Assembly (NCBI GenBank): GCA_001898095.1
Contig: MKSH01000079.1
Span: 31,285 to 40,059, forward strand
DNA: 8,775 nt
Direction of reading: 5' to 3'
Origin: Solirubrobacterales bacterium 70-9
GTDB lineage: Bacteria > Actinomycetota > Thermoleophilia > Solirubrobacterales > 70-9
Shown here: in pieces, positions 6,083 through 8,775 of the stretch
How the letters are laid out: every line of letters starts with the position of its first letter
How positions within the stretch are numbered: position 1 is the stretch's first letter
Translations under genes and position numbers: made by a program
The notes under the pieces: generated by a model
Databases searched by the model: none
What the model was told of the DNA's origin: nothing
What the model saw: only the letters and a program-made list of their open reading frames with translations

Positions 6083-7297
6083 ATGGATCTCCGCGACAAC
6101 GACCTTCGCGACAACGCCTGGAACTGTTACTCGTCGGGGCACAAGTTCTGCCGTGAGGTGTGCCCGGTCACCGCGGTGACGCGGAACGAGAACCACACCC
6201 CGACCGCCTTCCACGCCAACCTCGTGGCGATGGAACGGGGGCACCTCGAGCTCGAGGACGTCGCCGACGACTACGTCCACTGCACCCAGTGCGGCGCCTG
6301 CGAGCTCCGCTGTCCCAACACGCTGATGGTCGGCGACTTCTACCGCGCCCGCACCGAGACGGTGAAGGTGGTGCGGGCGATGCGCGGGCTGATGGTCGCC
6401 GAGGGCCTCGCCCCGGAGCAGTGGCAGATCTGGAACCGGCTCACCGACGAACTGAAAAACGAGCCGGTGCTCGGGCTCGACGGGGAACAGCCGAACGGCC
6501 AGGGGCACGTGCGCGACTGGGCCCACGGGCTCGACCTGCCGATCGGCGGCGAGACGATCATGTTCGTCGACTGCGAGGCGGCCTTCCACCGCACCTCGAT
6601 CCCGCGGGCGACGGCGCTGATCCTGCAGCGGGCCGGGGTGGAGTTCGGGCTGATGCGGGAGCAGTGGTGCTGCGGCGGCCCGGCGGCGGAGATGGGCTAC
6701 GTCGACCAGGCGCGCCGCTTCGCCGAGCACAACGTCGCCGACTGGCGGGCGATGGGGGCGAAGCGGATCATCGCGATCGAGCCGCACGACTACGTCCACT
6801 TCACCGAGGACTACCCGGCCTACTTCGGCGAGGAGTTCGACTTCGAGGTGGTGCAGATCGTCGACCTCGTCGCCGAGCTGATCCGCGAAGGGCGGCTGGA
6901 GCTGACCGAGCCGATCGAGCACGTCGCCACCTACCACGACCCCTGCCGGCTGAACAAGCGCAAGGGCATCCACGAGGCGCCGCGGGAGATCCTGCGGGCG
7001 ATCCCCGGGCTCGAGTTCCGCGACGTCGACCGCGTCACCCAGTGGGCCTACTGCTCCGGCGGGGGCGGCGGGCTGCCGATCGCGAAGCCCGAGATCACTG
7101 CCGAGATCAGCCGCCGGCGGCTGGAGAAGGCGTCCGACCTGGAGGTCGACATGCTGGTCTCAGCCTGCGTCTGGTCGGAGCGCCCGCTGACCGCGGCCGG
7201 GGACGAGGCCGGGATCGAGGTCCGCGACATCATCGAGCTGGTCGCCGAGGCGGCCGGGATCGACTACGGGGCGGCGACCGAGGGGGCGGCGGCATGA
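6083..7297 (+). CDS. Fe-S cluster/CCG-domain oxidoreductase subunit, GlcF/LutA/HdrD-like
   Basis: A 404-residue protein predicted to pass electrons from the FAD subunit to a quinone or other acceptor. N-terminal ferredoxin-like part: an atypical first motif C15...H20..C23...C27-P, in which His replaces the expected second Cys and C15 is displaced, and a canonical second motif C67..C70..C73...C77-P binding a [4Fe-4S] cluster. Two CCG (heterodisulfide-reductase B-type) domains follow. Domain 1 has C164, then C196-C197-GG, but its usual closing CxxC is replaced by EPHD (233-236). Domain 2 has HDPCRL (C288), a single Cys in YCSGGGGG (C324) instead of CCG, and C362 with Ser instead of the second closing Cys. 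The fold is recognisable but several ligands of the non-cubane cluster are absent or changed. It overlaps the FAD gene by 4 nt (ATGA), which indicates a stable two-subunit complex. Glycolate, D-lactate or another 2-hydroxyacid dehydrogenase is possible; not resolved. Confidence 0.85.
   Translation: MDLRDNDLRDNAWNCYSSGHKFCREVCPVTAVTRNENHTPTAFHANLVAMERGHLELEDVADDYVHCTQCGACELRCPNTLMVGDFYRARTETVKVVRAMRGLMVAEGLAPEQWQIWNRLTDELKNEPVLGLDGEQPNGQGHVRDWAHGLDLPIGGETIMFVDCEAAFHRTSIPRATALILQRAGVEFGLMREQWCCGGPAAEMGYVDQARRFAEHNVADWRAMGAKRIIAIEPHDYVHFTEDYPAYFGEEFDFEVVQIVDLVAELIREGRLELTEPIEHVATYHDPCRLNKRKGIHEAPREILRAIPGLEFRDVDRVTQWAYCSGGGGGLPIAKPEITAEISRRRLEKASDLEVDMLVSACVWSERPLTAAGDEAGIEVRDIIELVAEAAGIDYGAATEGAAA
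7281..7286 (+). promoter_or_regulatory. Ribosome binding site of the FAD subunit
   Basis: AGGGGG, 7 nt upstream of the ATG at 7294 and inside the last codons of the Fe-S gene. Together with the ATGA overlap it supports this start and coupled synthesis of the two subunits. Confidence 0.55.
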
Positions 7298-8775
7298 CCG
7301 TCACCGCTGCCTCGGCCGACGTCGCCGACGAGCTGCGCCGCATCGTCGGCGAGGACGGGGTGCTGACCGACCGCGCCAGCCGCTTCAACCGCGCCCGCGT
7401 GCCGGCGCCCTTCCCGGTGCACCGCTGGGACGAGTACCTGCCCGACGTGATCGTGCTGCCGCGCTCGACCGAGCAGGTTTCGGCGATCCTCAGGCTGGCG
7501 AGTCGCGAGCGCATCCCGGTCGTCCCCCGCGCCGGCGCCACCGGGCTCGCCGACGGGGCGGTGCCGATGCGCGGCGGCATCTGCGTCGACGTGAAGCGGA
7601 TGGACCAGATCAAGGAGATCGACCTCGAGACCCACACCGTCACCGTCGGCCCCGGGATCAACATGCAGACGCTGAACCGGGAGCTGGCGCAGTACGGGGT
7701 GCTCTATCCCGACGCCCCGGCGTCCTATCCCTGCGCGCTGATCGGCGGCCGGATCGGGACCAACGGCTGGAGCCAGATCGGCGCCCGCTACGGGCACACC
7801 CGCGACCTGGTGGTCTCGTTCACGATCGTGCTCCCGAACGGCGAGGTGATGCGGCTCTGCGAGGGCGGCGCGCCGAAGGTACGTAAGTCGTCCACCTCCT
7901 ACCAGCTGAAGCCGCTCTTCTTCGGCGCCCAGGGGACGCTCGGGATCGTCACCGAGGCGACGCTGGAGCTGGTCCCGAAAGCCGAGGCCGAGTTCGCCGC
8001 CTTCTTCGTCTACCCCGACTTCGACGCCGCCTACGAGACGATGAAGGCCGTAGCCCGCGCCGGGCTCAGCACGCTCGCCGGGGTGATGCTGTTCGACGAG
8101 GAGAAGGTCGAATACCTGCGCCGCGACGACGAGGCCTATATCGGCCAGCCAGATTGGGTGCGGGCGGTGGCGGCGGCGGCGCTGCTCGGCTCGCGCTGCG
8201 AGGTCGAACCGGCGAGCAAGCGGGTGATGGAGATCGCCCGCAGCTTCGGCGGCAAGTTCATCGGCGACGAGATCTCCGCCGGCGACTGGGCCTGCCGCTT
8301 CGACCGCTACGCCAACCCGCTGCACGGGCGGACCAAGGACGGGCAGGTGGTGCCGATGACCTGGCACTGCGAGGACTCCGCCGCACCGTTCAACCAGCTA
8401 CCCGCGATCCGCAAGAAGTGGCACGAGATCGCGAACCGCTACGTCGAGAAGTACGACATCTTCGACAACTGGGGAATCATCAGCTACTGCAACAGCCGCT
8501 CCACCTGGGGCGACGCGCTGATGGAGATCGACATGGGCATGTGGGAGCAGCCGCTCGACGACGAGGGCTGGAACGCCTTCGTCGGCTTCAAGCGCGAGGT
8601 CGCCGAAGTGGCGATCGAACACGGCGGCACGATCTCCGCCGCCCACGGCGCGACGCGGGCCGGCGACCGCGAGCTGATCCCGACCGAGATCGGCCCCGAG
8701 CAGTGGGCGCTGATGAAGAAGATCAAGCGCCTGGTCGACCCGGAGAACATCATGAACCCGGGCAAGATGATGCTC
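7294..8775 (+). CDS. FAD-binding (PCMH/VAO-type) oxidoreductase, GlcD-like, 3'-truncated
   Basis: 494 codons are visible with no stop. The frame reaches the family's C-terminal signature DPENIMNPGKMM (482-493), so only a few residues are probably missing. The PCMH FAD-binding domain spans about 48-228: PDVIVLPRSTEQV (50-62), the pyrophosphate-binding loop PRAGATGLADGAVP (78-91, usually PRGGGTSLSGG), IGGRIGTNG...YGHTRD (150-171), and FGAQGTLGIVTEA (210-222, usually GSEGTLGI). The C-terminal FAD-oxidase domain follows. The H-x-GDGN-x-H signature of GlcD/D-lactate dehydrogenases is absent; the equivalent region reads NWGIISYCNS (392-401), nearer in layout to alkyl-DHAP-synthase/vanillyl-alcohol-oxidase relatives. 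The C-terminal HG(I/V)G becomes HGAT (451-454). It probably oxidises a hydroxyacid-like substrate and reduces the Fe-S subunit encoded just upstream; the substrate cannot be called. The start is set by the ATGA overlap and AGGGGG site. Confidence 0.87.
   Translation, partial: MTVTAASADVADELRRIVGEDGVLTDRASRFNRARVPAPFPVHRWDEYLPDVIVLPRSTEQVSAILRLASRERIPVVPRAGATGLADGAVPMRGGICVDVKRMDQIKEIDLETHTVTVGPGINMQTLNRELAQYGVLYPDAPASYPCALIGGRIGTNGWSQIGARYGHTRDLVVSFTIVLPNGEVMRLCEGGAPKVRKSSTSYQLKPLFFGAQGTLGIVTEATLELVPKAEAEFAAFFVYPDFDAAYETMKAVARAGLSTLAGVMLFDEEKVEYLRRDDEAYIGQPDWVRAVAAAALLGSRCEVEPASKRVMEIARSFGGKFIGDEISAGDWACRFDRYANPLHGRTKDGQVVPMTWHCEDSAAPFNQLPAIRKKWHEIANRYVEKYDIFDNWGIISYCNSRSTWGDALMEIDMGMWEQPLDDEGWNAFVGFKREVAEVAIEHGGTISAAHGATRAGDRELIPTEIGPEQWALMKKIKRLVDPENIMNPGKMML

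Noticed and set aside
5003..6973. 656-codon minus-strand open frame across the phosphoesterase and Fe-S genes
   Set aside because: It spans two well-supported + strand genes, has no domain, and its composition is that of reverse-complement codons.
7264..8367. 367-codon minus-strand open frame opposite the FAD subunit
   Set aside because: No domain is visible, and the + strand frame carries the complete PCMH FAD-binding motifs.

Overview
The window is very GC-rich, with dense, mostly third-position-GC codons, short intergenic gaps and ATGA stop/start overlaps. Together with the gene content (secreted choice-of-anchor-Q beta-helix proteins with a C-terminal Cys-pair domain, an APC permease, and a GlcD/GlcF-like oxidoreductase pair), this suggests a high-GC actinobacterium. 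The class Thermoleophilia (Solirubrobacter/Conexibacter-like soil bacteria) is my best guess. The placement is an inference from composition and family, not from a marker gene. All supported genes lie on the + strand; the long minus-strand reading frames are GC-driven shadows.

Region 1 (1-3257) holds two tandem paralogous genes for secreted right-handed beta-helix proteins. The first lacks its 5' end at the window edge. The second is complete and has a clear signal peptide. They overlap by ATGA. Both have the same order: an N-terminal cap, about seven beta-helix coils spaced 26-30 residues apart, a choice-of-anchor-Q segment, a Pro-rich linker and a basic C-terminal domain with a conserved Cys pair. 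The two ends are strongly conserved (48/48 nt at the N-terminal cap; 158/162 nt in the anchor-Q block, with all four differences synonymous), while the coils between them have diverged.

Region 2 (3258-3437) is the only sizeable intergenic gap. It contains a plausible sigma70-type promoter (perfect TTGACA, 17-nt spacer, extended -10), a 12-bp hairpin in the predicted 5' leader in which two pairs are G-U on the + strand RNA, and a purine-rich ribosome binding site.

Region 3 (3438-8775) is a compact putative operon: an APC-family permease, a calcineurin-like metallophosphoesterase, a two-[FeS]-motif/CCG-domain protein, and an FAD-linked oxidase whose last few codons run off the window. Spacings are 2 nt, 24 nt and a 4-nt overlap. 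The simplest reading is uptake of a small organic or amino acid (permease), then flavin-dependent oxidation (FAD subunit) with electrons passed through the Fe-S subunit to the respiratory chain. The phosphoesterase has no obvious place in that scheme. Both redox subunits lack several motif residues typical of glycolate/D-lactate dehydrogenases, so the substrate cannot be named. This four-gene unit is the best candidate here for an undescribed pathway.
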